Shown: positions 5,601 to 6,309 of the stretch, one piece after another
How the letters are laid out: the number at the start of each line of letters is the position of its first letter
Position numbering within the stretch: the first letter of the stretch is position 1
Origin: Acidobacteriota bacterium
GTDB taxonomy: Bacteria > Planctomycetota > Phycisphaerae > WQYP01 > JAJZKJ01
Direction: 5' to 3'
Length of the DNA stretch: 6,309 nucleotides
NCBI GenBank assembly: GCA_021804195.1
Contig: JAJZKJ010000137.1
Coordinates: forward strand, 1 to 6,309
Translations under genes and position numbers: made by a program
The notes under the pieces: generated by a model
Told to the model about the DNA's origin: nothing
Databases searched by the model: none
The model's input: only the letters and a program-made list of their open reading frames with translations

Positions 5601-6309
5601 CAGCGCGGATCCGCCGATTGCCGTGATCGCCACGGAACGCGGCGTGCGGCGCGTTCATACCGTGAATGCCGCCGCCCGGGCGCGCGGGGTGCGGGTGGAT
5701 TTATCATGCGCGGATGCCAAGGCGATCTGCCCGGATTTGCTGACAAGACCGCATGATCCGCACGGTGACCGCGATGCCTTGGAGCGGCTGGCCTTATGGG
5801 CGCAGGCTTTTACCCCACTCACCGCCGCTGATCCGCCCGATGGGTTATGGCTTGATATTACCGGCTGCGGGCATTTATGGGGCGGCGAAGCCAGGCTAAC
5901 AGCGCGCTTGCAGGCACGCTTACCCGGCGCGCGGATTGCCATTGCGGATAATGCTTCAGCGGCCTGGGCGTTTGCCCGCTATGGTGAACCAGATGCGCGT
6001 GATTTGGCGGCACTGCCGATTGCTGCGTTAGGGGTTGATGAAGCCACCCAGCGCCGGTTGCGCCGGTTGGGGTTGCGCCGAATTGGTGATTTGGCGCCGC
6101 TCTCGCGGGGTGAATTATTAGCAGGTTGCGGTGCGGAAACCCTCGCCCGCTATGATCGCGTCCGGGGCCTCGCCCCGGACATCGTGCATTTTTTGCCGGC
6201 ACCGAGCGATCAAACGGTGCGTGAGCAGCATGCCGAACCTTTGCTCACCGCTGCCCAGCTTGGCGGTGCGCTGAGCCGCTTATGCCAGAAATTATGCGCC
6301 GAACTGACC
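5518..6309 (+). CDS. imuB: ImuB, catalytically inactive Y-family polymerase-like adaptor, N-terminal part (runs off the window)
   Basis: The 264 visible codons have no stop and continue past the window. The start MDRRLLSLWLPEWS is the usual ImuB N-terminus. It takes the place of the first catalytic Asp region of true Y-family polymerases, and no acidic residue is seen at the expected site. DGLWLDITGCGHLWGGE (residues 108-124) is the ImuB signature. Its DG (108-109) stands where active enzymes have the catalytic DE, so no polymerase activity is expected. NASAAWAFARYG follows, then a helix-hairpin-helix region (about 178-225) and, from about 238, the start of the little-finger domain (AEPLLTAAQLGGAL). 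It begins inside imuA in another frame, with a weak GAAG (5505-5508) 9 nt upstream of the ATG, so coupling to imuA is likely. The known role is to bridge ImuA, DnaE2 and the beta clamp. The matching C-terminal part lies on the opposite strand at 4306-4818, so this gene may end early just beyond the window. Confidence 0.92.
   Translation, partial: MDRRLLSLWLPEWSIMRQSRFCAAKPGDSADPPIAVIATERGVRRVHTVNAAARARGVRVDLSCADAKAICPDLLTRPHDPHGDRDALERLALWAQAFTPLTAADPPDGLWLDITGCGHLWGGEARLTARLQARLPGARIAIADNASAAWAFARYGEPDARDLAALPIAALGVDEATQRRLRRLGLRRIGDLAPLSRGELLAGCGAETLARYDRVRGLAPDIVHFLPAPSDQTVREQHAEPLLTAAQLGGALSRLCQKLCAELT

Noticed and set aside
5858..6202. 114-codon open frame on the minus strand within imuB
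   Set aside because: It lies opposite the conserved ImuB palm and helix-hairpin-helix codons, with no motif or start signal. It is a compositional shadow.
1..6309. tRNA, rRNA, CRISPR array, insertion sequence or transposase explaining the rearrangement
   Set aside because: No repeats, terminal inverted repeats, transposase or integrase codons, or RNA gene structure could be seen on either strand. The rearrangement junction shows no mobile-element scar.

Overview
The window carries an SOS mutagenesis (ImuABC, formerly ImuA-ImuB-DnaE2) locus from what looks like an alphaproteobacterium. The evidence is the ImuA/ImuB/DnaE2 trio itself, a LexA operator of the alphaproteobacterial type (GAAC-N7-GAAC), fairly high GC with many GCG/CGC codons, and a FemAB-like acyltransferase of the COG3146 family common in that class. 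A member of the Acetobacteraceae/Rhodospirillales is a reasonable guess, but the sequence alone does not prove it.

Layout. Positions 1-1105 (+) hold a FemAB-like/GNAT-fold acyltransferase whose first codons lie before the window. It converges on dnaE2 (-, 1142-4309) across 36 bp. Directly upstream of dnaE2 on the same strand, and overlapping it by ATGA, is a 170-codon ORF (4306-4818) that matches only the C-terminal third of ImuB. After a short intergenic stretch with the LexA box, imuA (4947-5600) and the N-terminal part of imuB (5518 to the window end) run on the + strand.

The unusual point is the arrangement. The usual cassette is one co-directional operon, imuA-imuB-dnaE2. Here imuA plus the imuB N-terminal part points away from the imuB C-terminal part plus dnaE2. 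This is what one inversion of an imuA-imuB(N) segment would give, with one breakpoint inside imuB and the other just upstream of imuA. The visible N part (264 codons), an estimated 50-60 residues beyond the window, and the C part (about 185 codons) add up to one normal ImuB of about 500 residues. The alternative is a second, complete imuB continuing beyond position 6309, which would make the minus-strand piece a remnant of a duplicate.

How it would work. In the established model LexA cleavage after DNA damage induces the cassette. ImuB, a catalytically dead Y-family-like protein, acts as the adaptor between the beta clamp, ImuA and the error-prone polymerase DnaE2. Here the LexA box overlaps the predicted -10 of imuA and abuts its ATG, so the imuA mRNA may be leaderless. 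The dnaE2 arm would be transcribed divergently. If ImuB is really split, the N part is made with ImuA and the C part with DnaE2, giving a possible two-piece adaptor.
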